Assembly (NCBI GenBank): GCA_963965975.1
Contig: OZ014415.1
Span: 7,073,001-7,137,000, forward strand
DNA: 64,000 bases
Source: Xestospongia bergquistia
Lineage: Eukaryota; Porifera; Demospongiae; Haplosclerida; Petrosiidae
Reading direction: 5' to 3'
Positions 42,072 through 52,718 of the stretch are shown here, in pieces. Below the pieces are notes generated by a model that ran no database searches, was not told where the DNA came from, and saw nothing but the letters and a program-made list of their open reading frames with translations. A program made the translations under genes and the position numbers. Position 1 is the stretch's first letter, and every line of letters begins with the position of its first letter.

Positions 42072-43728
42072 ATTAAACACTCAGGAGATGGTGTGATGTT
42101 TTATGCCTATATATCATACAATGTTTGCTTTAAAAATTAATTGCTGACTCCAAAATGATAACATTTATTTAGTAAGGTGTCATGTTGGTATTTTTCATGT
42201 ATATTTATTATGCATAGTCACTAGGTATTTGCCCATAAATGGAAACAAGGTAATTAATAGACAATGATCTTACAAATATTACATTTAATTATTGAGGTGT
42301 TTTATTGTCATGAGAATTAGAACATGCTGCAGGCCTAATGAGTTAAATAATATTTACAGTGAGACTTGTGATATACCAAGTTACCTGGTAAACTTTGAAC
42401 TTTCATCTATTAATTATATATTAATTATTGCATATTATTACGTTATTGTATCGATTAAAAACACATGCTTTTATCACTATTTGTCAGTTGCTTTAGTTGT
42501 CATGCTTGTCCCCTTGCTATACTTATTGTTACTGTTATTATTATTATTGTCATTTGGGTCAGTTGTCAGTTGTACCAATAGACGGTTCAGTAACACTTCG
42601 AGTTCTCAGGTCAAGTTTGTGACTACTACGTTTCATAATTCTTCCCTCAATTCACTCGGTCACCACAAGACTAACCATGTTATATACAACTTTTGGAACT
42701 TGTATTATGAATGACATTCTTGTAGAAAATCATTGTACAATAGTAAAAATAATCTAACAATTAAATATGTTTTGGTACTAATAATCCTGAACATTATCCT
42801 CATAATTCCAACCATCCTTAATAACAATTGTACATAACAGGAATATCATGATGATATTAAACATAATATTATATGACTCAAATATATTATTTACCTGCAT
42901 CTGTAAATTGTGTAATTGCAGACATTATCATAATTATTATTTATAATTTATATTTGTCAAGTTTATGATTTATACACACTATACACTGACTCTTCATTAC
43001 TGATGTATGAGAGATAAATAAATAAGCACACATATGGTTATAATATAACAGGATGATTACTTAAAGTTGAAATAGCTCATACAGATAAGTAATTTTTTTA
43101 TTCCTATTATATGTCTAGATCTGATGAAGTAGTCTGTGGTTGCTAGGAAACCACTATATGTAATCAAAGAAAACTGTTACTTGTCATTCTATTATATATG
43201 ATATCTGTATTTGATCTATCAAGATTACAGTAAGTTAGAGTAAGTTTCAGTAAATTACAGCAGGTTTCAGTAGGTTACAGTGGGTCATATGGTAAGTTAC
43301 AATGGGTTTTAGTGGATTGTGACATTGTTGTCTTAGGTATACATGTATAAATGTATTGTTGAAGTACATTATGTTATTGTAGCAGAAACTATATGTTTTC
43401 TACCAGTCTTCAGATACAGTACTGGGTTACTGTGATTTACAGTTGCAGTAACATATTATAGGTTGCAGCAGATTATAAAACAATTGTAACCCCTGTACCC
43501 CAATTATCACATTGAACATACATGTACAGTAGCCAGCAAGGTAAGATGATTATTATGACAAATATAACAGCAACTGTTTATTAAAAGTCACACAACTCTA
43601 AATTACAAGTCATATTACTTAGCTTAAAAAACAAGATTCTAATAAGGGTGTAACAAAACAAACTACATTAAGATTATATCAACATAGAAACAAAAACATA
43701 AATATTTACTGAATTGTGGTGAAAAACA
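42072..43728. other. upstream block, solo LTR, and 3' flank of the next receptor relic
   Basis: Bases 42110-42366 and 42668-42800 are the receptor upstream block, interrupted by an insertion (separate entry). Bases 42950-43200 resemble 36440-36620. Bases 43222-43480 carry the TTACAG repeat and 43490-43700 the receptor 3' UTR-like block. Confidence 0.65.
42367..42667. mobile_element. solo LTR-like insertion (301 bp), fossil
   Basis: The insert begins TGTG and ends CACA and is flanked by a perfect 5-bp repeat, AGACT (42362-42366 and 42668-42672). The paralogous flanks near 24445-24452 and 46688-46695 are uninterrupted at this point, giving empty sites. Short TG...CA ends, a 5-bp target duplication and no coding capacity fit a solo LTR of a retroelement. 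The exact target duplication suggests it is younger than the surrounding duplications. Confidence 0.75.
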
Positions 43729-44447
43729 TTATTCAGGCTGAGTTGGCAGTTCAGTAGATGTCATTTTTGTCTTTTGAAGTGACAAAGATAAACTATTAGC
43801 TGCCATAGTTGCATTTTGTACATTTTGTCTTGGCCATACTATCATTATGAAGACTCGTGGACAGAAGAGGCATACTAGAACAGCTAAAGCAAGCACTTAG
43901 TTGAATAGATAATGATATCACAGCTGATTGAAACTGGTCATCAGTAGCAAAATAAGTCATGATGAATGCTATCCATATAAGACCCAATGAAAATGTAGAA
44001 AATGCCACATATTTAGATTAATTGAAGTTCTGTGGAAATCGAATTGTAAAGATGGCTAGTGCATTACTTGCAATCATTAGAGCAGATATGTATAGCATTT
44101 GTATAACCAATAATGCAATATGAGGTGTGGTACATTGGACAGAAAGTACTGGAAAATTGTTAGTGTTTTGTGTATTATTCACTTAATTTCTCACCACACC
44201 AGGATGGACAACAACTAGAGATATAACTTCCAGAAAAAGTTCAGCTATGAAATGTAAACAAAATCTGATGCATCGGGGAGATAAATTTAGGTCTACAGGT
44301 AACGTTTTTCTGTAAAAATATTCAAGCAATTCGTACTAGTTTAATGAACACAGCACAGACAATTAATGAAAAGCAAAATCCTGTTCCTATCCTTTGAAGA
44401 GTACAGAGAGCTATAGAGGGTTTGGGGATAAATACAGCTGTTATTGA
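43729..44447 (-). pseudogene. receptor 7TM-half pseudogene
   Basis: The last codons (PTQPE, stop 43729-43731) back to TM2 of a minus-strand receptor. Frame is lost by a 4-bp insertion in TM7, and stop codons occur in the TM5 and TM6 segments. At 44447 it changes to unrelated AT-rich DNA, so the ectodomain is gone. Confidence 0.9.
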
Positions 44448-44601
44448 TATACTATGTTTATGCATCTAATTATTTACTTGAGCTGCTTAATATGCTGTAT
44501 TTGAAATAATAACATATGTTTATAAAATGATTAAAAGTGTTTATTTGTATAATGTGATGTTAGTGCTTATCATATCCATATATAGTCACTAAGAGAATAA
44601 A

Positions 44602-44603
<2 letters not shown>

Positions 44604-44651
<48 letters not shown>

Positions 44652-44664
44652 TTACGTATACATA

Positions 44665-44692
<28 letters not shown>
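44604..44692. repeat. TA microsatellite
   Basis: Two (TA)n runs (44604-44648 and 44668-44690) around GTTACGTATACATACG, together forming an imperfect palindrome. The short ORF across it is an artefact. Confidence 0.95.
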
Positions 44693-44695
<3 letters not shown>

Positions 44696-45089
44696 ACTTC
44701 AACAAGAATGATATGTTTACCATATATAATACCTGAGACAACAATGCATGTCTTGATATCAATATATATGATCATAATAAGTGTACATGTAACTATTAAA
44801 TATATAGTGGCTATATTATGATAGCAACAAATATACTAATAACAGTCATATATCTCTAAATTACAAATGAAATCAAAAAAAATATATGAATTAATTTAAA
44901 GAATACAAAATTCAATAATTAGGGTGTAAACAAACACAAACTACACAAAGGATATATCAGCTCTGAGAAAAAGATACATATAGTTTACTCAGTTAGTTGT
45001 AGAAAGGTTATATCAGCTCTGAGAAAAAGATACACAATAATGTTTATTCACTTAGTTGTCGAAAACAGTAGACAATAAATGATTTGGTT

Positions 45090-45196
45090 ATTCTGGCAGT
45101 GTTGGCAGCTCAGTTGTTGTTTTTACAAAAGACAAAGATACATTTTTATTTGCTGTACTTGCACTTTTTACATTACATTTTGACTTGGCCAAACTG
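45090..45196 (-). pseudogene. receptor tail scrap
   Basis: The last ~35 codons (tail, LPTL.. and KSASTANKNVSLSFVKT-like) with the start of TM7's WPSQNV region, cut at 45196. DNA resembling 43119-43200 and 57448-57550 follows, then a short TTACAG tract. Confidence 0.7.
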
Positions 45197-45761
45197 ATGA
45201 GCCAGTGTATGGTTGTTAGGCAACCACTTTACAATCAAAGAAATGATACTTCTCTCTCTCCTATGCTATTATATATTATATCTGTTTTTGATCTATCTAG
45301 ATTACAATAGGTTACAGTAAGCTATTTGTAATCTACTGCAACCTATAGCTACTTTACTCCACTGTAAATCATTTCAATACAGTATTATAACATACTGTAA
45401 CCTTATGCTGTGTCTGATGACTCAATCTAAAATTACACTTTCTGCTGGTATTCCATAGGTACTTCTAAATCAATGATATGTTAACCTTTATTCTTGTATA
45501 CTCAAAATAACAATACATTGCTGCAATTATGATCACAGTCAGTATACATGTACACATACTTATAACCATCAAGCTAAGATAATTATTATAACAGATATAG
45601 CAACAAACATTTATTAAAAGTCACACAACCCTAAATTACAAGTAATATATATCAGCTTAAAAAACATAATTCAATTAAGGGAGTAACAAAACAAACTACA
45701 TAAAGGTTATGTCAACAAAGAAACAAAATGTAGACATTTATTGAATAGTGTTAAAGAAACA

Positions 45762-46312
45762 TTATTCAGGCTGTGTTGGCAGTTCAGTAGTTGCCGTTGT
45801 TGTCTTAGCAAGTGACAAAGATACACTTTTATCTGCTGTACTTGCACTTTTTACATTTTGACTTGGCCAAACTATCATTATGAAGACTCGTGGACCAAAC
45901 AAACATATTAGAACAGCTAAAGCACTTAGTTGAATAGATAATGATATCACAGCTGATTGAAACTGGGCATCAGTAGCAAAATAAGTCATGATGAATGCTA
46001 TCCATATATAAGACCCAATGAAAACGTTGAAAATGCCACGTACTTAGATTCATTAAAGTTTTCAGGAAATCGTATTGTCAAGACTGCTAGTGCATTACTT
46101 GCAATCAGTAGAGTAGATAAGTACAGCATATGTATAGCAAGTAATGCAGTATGAGGTGTGGTACATTGCACAGAAAGTACTGGAAAATTATTAGTATCCT
46201 GTGTATTATTCACTTGATTTTTAGTCACACCAGGATGGACAACAATTAGAGATATTAGTTCCAGAACCATTTGAACTCCTACCAGTAGAAATGTAAACAA
46301 AATCTGATGTAT
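45762..46312 (-). pseudogene. receptor TM5-tail pseudogene fused to an upstream block
   Basis: Tail (ELPTQPE, stop at 45762) back to TM5, with a 2-bp insertion near 46005. At ~46313 the coding DNA joins receptor upstream sequence (GATAGCATATATTATTGAC, then the GTTGGTATTTCTCATATG block), so the ectodomain and TM1-4 are deleted. This is the same kind of product as at 8861 and 9871. Confidence 0.88.
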
Positions 46313-47440
46313 CAGAAATGATAGCATATATTATTGACACAACACTTTGGCAGGCACTTAGGTGTAATGTTGGTATTTCTCATATGAATTTGTCATAATT
46401 AAGGTATAATATATAGTCATCAAATATGGAAGCATGATAATAGACAGTGATTGTGATAACTTCGGTTATAACTTTATTATTCTGAACAAAAACAATAACT
46501 CGACTTACATAAATAGAGAAACTATCAAAACACATTACATCATTACAAAACACATTACATCACTAAATAAACAATGCATGTATAGAGTCACTACAGTGAT
46601 CTTACAGATATTGCTATTAATTACTGAGGCATTTTATTGCAATTAGAATTAAACTGCTACAGATCTATTTAGATAAAATGACAAATACATTGCATGAGAC
46701 TATCCATGTCATATATAATTATATCACAGTAATACAAGGTCATAGTTATGAAGACATCACTTTGTGTAGACATTTATGATTTACTTGCTTCATGGTGGAC
46801 CATGTCATGTTAATGAATAATTATATTAATTACAATAACCTTAATTTAAAATTATGTAATCGTAGACATCCTTCATGTTTTAGGTCTTATATACAGCAAC
46901 AAAGTTAATAAACGCTTTATAACATGCATGCATAAAATGTATAGCTGTCATGCAGTGCTATTATTATATATGTGTACACAAAGAAACTAATCTATTGTAA
47001 TCTATAGCTACTTTACTCCATTGTAAATCATTATAACCCAGTACTGTAAGCTACTACAACATAACACTGTACTGTGTCTGATGTCAAAGTGTAAAAATAA
47101 GCTTCTACTGGGATCTCATAGATATTTCAACATCCTCTTTGACAAAGAATATTTAATTTTGACAGTAGTATAAACATCCTTCATATTCTATCTAGCTCGT
47201 ATGTATAACAACAGAGTTAATGGACACTATAACAAGCATGTGTACAATGTGAAATATTTATGTTATCGTAATGTATACAAATATATATAAACAAGCTTTC
47301 ATTGTATGTAATATATGGTAACAAAATATTTTTTGCATCTGAAAGTCATGATCAATTTGCACTAAACAAAACAAAAAAATGTTTGCTCCTAGCGTTATAA
47401 CAAATTAAGACAATAGTAACTACAACAAAATGAATTACAT
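46313..47440. other. upstream block and AT-rich flank
   Basis: Bases 46330-46760 are the shared receptor upstream block. Bases 46980-47120 resemble receptor 3' flank (CTACTTTACTCCA... and GTACTGTAA words). No gene. Confidence 0.6.
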
Positions 47441-47474
47441 GATAGCATCAGTTGATGTATGTATAAGGTAAGTG

Positions 47475-47825
47475 ATTATTTATCATCAAATTCAGTAATT
47501 GATGGATTAAATGTCACAGCAGTTGTGTTTGTAGGAGGATGATTCTCACTTTGTATGTTGAATAATTTAAATTTGTTTTGACTGTAATCAATACCACTAA
47601 TGATACTAAATATAGGTACAATTAATCCCAAAAAATACAATCAGCCAATCCTTGAGCCCACTGGTTACATACATTGTTAACTGGAAACAATTGTGAAAAA
47701 TAGTCACCAAATGATTCTTCATTAAAGGACTCAGCAGACCTCCACATGCCTACAAAAGAGTCACTGTATTTAATATGATGTTGACTTTGACATCCGGTAT
47801 ATGCAACCTGTGTATGTATAACCAT
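47475..47825 (-). pseudogene. diverged receptor fragments (tail and ligand-binding lobe)
   Basis: Bases 47475-47570 match the lost-subfamily tail at 28268. Bases 47622-47780 translate on the minus strand to DSFVGMWRSAESFNE, FGDYFSQLFPVNN and NQW, matching GMWGVAP, YYSNLT and LRNPWF of the Venus-flytrap domain. They are too diverged from the intact copies to be recent. Confidence 0.5.
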
Positions 47826-48277
47826 TGATTAAATCAACCAGTCAATTTTTCAGTGATATATCTCAAGAGGGGGTTACAATGAGTATTACAATCTACTACC
47901 ATCTATATATAGTTAGTTTATTACACTGTGTAAGTGTATTATATGATGTTCTGTAGTAAAATTATACTTTCTGCATGGGATTCCATAGGTACTTCAACAA
48001 CAATGATATGTTTATCTTTGTATACGAGATCACAGCGCCTCGTTGCAATCACAGTGAGTATACATGTACAGGTACATGTAGCCAGCAAACTAAGATGATT
48101 TTTATAACAAATATAGCAACAAATGTTTATTAAAAACAACTCTAAATTACAAGTCATATGCATGCATCACCTTAAAAAACAAAGTTCAATTAAGAGTACA
48201 ACAAAAAAAACTACAATGAGGTTATGTCAGCAAAGAAGCAAAAACGTAAACATTTACTGAATAGTAGTAAAGAAACA

Positions 48278-50947
48278 TTATTCAGACTGTGTGGGCAGTT
48301 CAGAAGCTGTTGTCTTTGCAAGAGACAAAGATGTACTTTTAGCTGCTCCACTTGCACTTTTTACATTTTGACTTGGCCACACTATCATAATAAAGACTCG
48401 TGGACCAAACAGACATATTAGAACAGCTAAAGCACTTAGTTGAATAGCTAGTGATATGACAGCTGATTGAAACTGGGCATCTGTAGCAAAATATGTTATG
48501 ATGAATGCTATCCATATAAGACCCAATGCAAATGTAGAAAATGCTACATATCTTGATTCATTAAAGTTCTGAGGAAATTGAATTGTCAAAATGGCTAGCG
48601 CATTACTTGCAATCATTAGAGCAGATAAGTAGAGCATTTGTATAGCCAGTAATGCAATATGAGGTGTGGTACATTGGAGAGCAAGTGTTGGAAAGTCATT
48701 TGTATCTTGTGTATTATTTACTTGACTTTTCACCACACCAGGATGAATAACTATTAGAGATATTAGTTCCACAGCCATTTGAACTCCTACTAATATAAAT
48801 GTAAGCAAAATCTGATGCATTGGTGAGATAAATTTGAGTCTAGAAGTTATATTTTTCTGTAAAAAAATTCGAGCAATTCGAACAAGTTTAATGAATACAG
48901 CACAGACAATTAATGAAAAGCAAAACCATGCTCCTATCCTTTGAAGAGTACAAACACCCACAGAAGGTTTAGGAATAAATACAATAGTTATTAGAAAACA
49001 AAGAGTTATTCCGCTTAGTAGTAGTACCATTTGTTCTCGTCCTGATGACTTTACAATTGGTGTGTTCCAGAAATATATGAACACTCCACTCACAAATACT
49101 ACAGCTAACAATCCAATTAGAGCTAACAATATTAGTACAATAGACCATCCATCAGAAGGTTTAAGATATGACTCTTTGATATCTACACAACTAGTACTAC
49201 CATTAAGAGGGTTATTACCCCACATGTATTGAGGACACATTTGACATTCTTTTGAAGAGGTAATGTTAGTGTATTTTTGTCCAAGACAAGGGTCACAAAT
49301 ATCACAACAAGTCACAACTTTTCGTTTCATGAGACCAGGCTTACAGCCCCGACACTGTGATTTGAATTGATACATAATATTACCTGATTCATCAAGACCA
49401 AATTGCTTTGTAATATTGGGATTAAATTTAAGACGATCATGAGGTAAATTTCCATCCCAATACCCAACATTTACAATCTCATATGATTTGCTACAATTTG
49501 GACATGAAGATACTACTTGGTAATTGTAGATAAGGTATTTAGCTTTTACATCGCCATGCTCATCAAAACTTACTTCATTGCCAGTTGGGCTGGTAAAGTT
49601 GAGTTTTTTAATATACTCCAAAAGATTTGAGCCATTTAATGTTCGATTTTGTCCAAGACATGTTTGATTGTCAGGATACCACACTAATGGTTGATTACAG
49701 TTATCATTTAAGAAGTTATTGATTGCATGAGCTACACTATAAACAGCATCAATAGCAGGAACATCATAAGAATCTTGTTGATAATTATAACTGGAATCAT
49801 TTACAAAGCTTATATTGCTACAGTTAACACTAACATTGCAGCCATAATAGTTTTCATAAAACTCAGTAAACCATGGATTACGTAAGTTAGTTGTAGGAGT
49901 TAATTGCGAGTAGTAGTAATCAAACTCAGGGAATGTTTTGGAGTATGGCCTCGTGCCCCATTTTCCTATTGTAACATCCTTGTAATTTGAATCAAGCTCT
50001 TGAGCCCAAGTATTACTAGCAATCCACAGGAACCGCTTATTTGATCGACCAGAAGAGTACAATATTTGCACTTCTGTCAACAGCTTATCAACATGATTAG
50101 GCCAAGCAAACAACACGACAACGTTAGCAGAGGAATTCGTTAGGTTATTAGTCAGAAGGACATAGTCAGTCTTATCATCAATACCTTTAATAAGATCAAT
50201 GCACACACCTTTAGTATCTGCTAAATCATGAAATTCTTTAATACCAGGATGACCATACAAACCATTTGAATATATAGTTGAGACATGATCCCAACCAAAA
50301 TATAGCATTATGTCAATCATTGCTTGAGCTTGCTCACTGTCTGGAGGTACAGTACGATAAAAGTAAGTATAAAGATCACGATCACTCAAAAGAGGAGATG
50401 ATGATGTAAAACTAACTTGAGGCATGTTGAATAAACGAAAGAAACTAGCTAGTGGAATAGACACAGAGCTATATATCGCACCAATTACAGCCACAATTGA
50501 AGCTTTAGTTGAAATGTTGTGGTTGAACTCGGAATGAGCGCAACTTTCAAGTTCTAAACGACCACTTGAAAACGCAAGGTCAACACTCTCATCAAGAGCT
50601 ATATTCTCACTTATACAAGTGTCTCTGATATCATAACCAAGTGTTATATTAGGTAGTATGTTAGGGTCACTGTTGACAAGATCAATAGCAAACAGAACAG
50701 CCTCCAAATGTTCCAAAGCCTTATCTAAAAAAATCTCACCACATTTTCCACTACCATCACTTTTATGTACTCTTAGTAACCCACCTAAAATGATGTCTTT
50801 TTCTGTGAGATCTTGTATGCCACTTATTCTAGTACCTCCATCAGCTCTAAGAACAGATCCAGGAGTATCATAATGATACTGAGCTGCACATTTGGTAAGC
50901 AAAAGAAACTGTAAGAACACACTAAGAAAGACAAGAGTCCACTTCAT
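48278..50947 (-). CDS. mGluR-like class C GPCR (receptor 6)
   Basis: An 889-residue single-exon receptor from the ATG at 50947 (MKWTLVFLSV); the frame is open to a GTG three codons earlier. Signal peptide, Venus-flytrap domain, cysteine-rich linker (CRGC, CCDICDPC, CQMCP), 7TM_3 and a tail ending SELPTQSE. Its closest relative is receptor 4: both share Arg78 to His, Lys409 to Tyr, Asp318 to Asn (WIASNTW) and FTSSS. TATATA-containing sequence at 50989-50999 and AATAAA at 48126-48131 frame the gene. It has no kinase copy facing it. Confidence 0.95.
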   Translation of the reverse strand: MKWTLVFLSVFLQFLLLTKCAAQYHYDTPGSVLRADGGTRISGIQDLTEKDIILGGLLRVHKSDGSGKCGEIFLDKALEHLEAVLFAIDLVNSDPNILPNITLGYDIRDTCISENIALDESVDLAFSSGRLELESCAHSEFNHNISTKASIVAVIGAIYSSVSIPLASFFRLFNMPQVSFTSSSPLLSDRDLYTYFYRTVPPDSEQAQAMIDIMLYFGWDHVSTIYSNGLYGHPGIKEFHDLADTKGVCIDLIKGIDDKTDYVLLTNNLTNSSANVVVLFAWPNHVDKLLTEVQILYSSGRSNKRFLWIASNTWAQELDSNYKDVTIGKWGTRPYSKTFPEFDYYYSQLTPTTNLRNPWFTEFYENYYGCNVSVNCSNISFVNDSSYNYQQDSYDVPAIDAVYSVAHAINNFLNDNCNQPLVWYPDNQTCLGQNRTLNGSNLLEYIKKLNFTSPTGNEVSFDEHGDVKAKYLIYNYQVVSSCPNCSKSYEIVNVGYWDGNLPHDRLKFNPNITKQFGLDESGNIMYQFKSQCRGCKPGLMKRKVVTCCDICDPCLGQKYTNITSSKECQMCPQYMWGNNPLNGSTSCVDIKESYLKPSDGWSIVLILLALIGLLAVVFVSGVFIYFWNTPIVKSSGREQMVLLLSGITLCFLITIVFIPKPSVGVCTLQRIGAWFCFSLIVCAVFIKLVRIARIFLQKNITSRLKFISPMHQILLTFILVGVQMAVELISLIVIHPGVVKSQVNNTQDTNDFPTLALQCTTPHIALLAIQMLYLSALMIASNALAILTIQFPQNFNESRYVAFSTFALGLIWIAFIITYFATDAQFQSAVISLAIQLSALAVLICLFGPRVFIMIVWPSQNVKSASGAAKSTSLSLAKTTASELPTQSE

Positions 50948-52037
50948 ATTAAACACTCGATCTGTTTACTTGAAAATGTAAAAGTAAAGGTATATATAGT
51001 TTGATGATTTATATTCAGATATCCTGTTATGATTTACTTTTAAAAAAACTACTTTGTATACTGCCTCTACAAACTGTAAACATATTATGGTTATATAAAC
51101 AGCACCATGGTATGGCTATACAAACATGGACATATAACCACGTCATAAGAATGTGCATGTTATGTTTACTAATACTACAGTTTCCATTGCCTAATGGAGT
51201 AGAATTTTGTTGTGTCATCATGTCAGTATAATACATATTATATATATGGGCTAGTTGAACAAGAATGAGAAAGTACGCCAGGAATTAAACTTGACTTAAT
51301 TTTCAAACATTGAGCTGTATATAAAGGACTGTCAATTGATATCAGGATAATAAAGTATTATGTATCAAAGTAATTTCATGCATTTTTTTGTAATTGTTTG
51401 CTTAAAAACTGCTGACTTGCTTATAATGGTTTTGTAGTTTTCTATAGGAAACTAAATACAGATTTAAAGCCTTGAGAAAATATCATAATCACTTCAAAAC
51501 TTGATGTTTTTATGTGCAAGAAAATGAGATAAGTACATGATCATTTGAATGATTCTTTACATCTAGCTGTTTAAATAGACTAATTGTATTATCAATTAAC
51601 TATTGTCTCAACAGACTTCCTGTAACTCCCACACGATCATGACTATTTCAGTGATAGAAATGAGCATTGTTAGTATTTGTTCCATATATAGTAATAATAA
51701 TGATCATGGTTAGTATTTGTTCCACATATAGTAATAGTAATGATCATGGTTAGTATTTGTTCTATATAGTAATAGTAATGATCATGGTTAGTATTGATCC
51801 ATACAGTAATAGTAATTGTTCCATACTTGTATGCAAGATAGTAGTGTCATTTTCTATTGTTCCAATTAATATCCTATCACATCCTGCTTATGTACACTCA
51901 TACTCTATTTAGTGCATGCATATGCCATTATCTAGAAAGAAGTAGACAGTTTTGGTCTGTGATTAACTTAATTTCATAAAATGTTTATTATTTTCAACAT
52001 GATGATGATGATGATGTCCTATGGTCCTTTAAATTAG
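50948..52037. other. receptor 6 upstream DNA, kinase upstream flank and short minisatellite
   Basis: Bases 51110-51630 match 17790-18330. Bases 51650-51830 hold ~4 units of the 40-bp minisatellite. Bases 51830-51880 match 18966-19010. A GATGAT run lies near 52000. No gene. Confidence 0.75.
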
Positions 52038-52718
52038 CCTTGTGTCATCAAGAAGTTTAAAGATTCTTACACCTGGGAGAAAACAGGATGGGACACTACA
52101 ATGAAAATATATTCAAAACCTCAAGAATATGCAAATAATTTCCGTGGAGGAAGAGTTGAGGTTACTAGGTGCGATGTTTATGTTGTAACAGAAAGTACAA
52201 ATGCTCCTAGAGGAGTGCAACTAGGTGAATATGTTGTTGCTGAAAAGTATCTTGAAGGGGATTTCAAGAAGTGGTGTAATAATTATGGCTACATATCAAA
52301 GGAAGCAAGAGGGGAAGACTATATTTTGCCATCCTTTATGCATTGGAGTTGGATTCATAGTAAAGGTCAAGAAATGATGGGTGACTTACAAGGGGTTAAA
52401 GAAAGTGGCAGCATGTATAAGTTAACAGATCCTGCTATGATGTCCGTAAACAGAGAATATGGAATTACAGATACTGGAATTGAGGGTATGGCCATGTTCT
52501 TTTTAGTTCATGGATGTTCTGATATCTGTAGAGGCCTTCCTAAACCAACATTGGCACAATTTGTTGGTAAGATACCTGACAATATGATGCAACAAGCACT
52601 GGCATTACAACAGCTGTCAGCAAGAGGAACAACATATAGTCATGAGATGAAATTTTCAGATGAAATAAAGCAGGCTTTTGTTCCAGTTTTTACTTCAATT
52701 GCTCAAGGTCGGCGTTAA
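52038..52718 (+). pseudogene. alpha-kinase copy 5, 5'-truncated but otherwise open
   Basis: The frame is open from CVIKKFKDSYTW (just after an in-frame TAG at 52035) to the stop at 52716, 226 codons. It keeps GEYVVAEKYLEGDF, LPSFMHWSW, GDLQGV, LTDPAMMS, TDTGIEGMAMFF and the HGCSDIC zinc motif. The first ~37 residues, including the RFRYAYKG strand, are absent, replaced by unrelated DNA. An internal ATG at 52101 could give 205 residues without the ATP-binding strands, so catalysis is unlikely unless an upstream exon supplies them. It is the best-preserved C-lobe in the window. Confidence 0.82.

Noticed and set aside
42292-42714. 140-codon plus-strand ORF
   Set aside because: It runs through the solo LTR-like insert and both flanks, has a low-complexity Leu run and no homology to a protein I know. 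It is absent from paralogous flanks.
44560-44775. Tyr/Ile-rich ORF
   Set aside because: Translation of a TA microsatellite.
3202-50947. Identification as GABA-B receptors
   Set aside because: The nine-cysteine linker (in all but receptor 1), VIG..S, YSSTS and PPD motifs and the NTPIVKSSGRE loop fit mGluR-like receptors. GABA-B receptors lack this linker.
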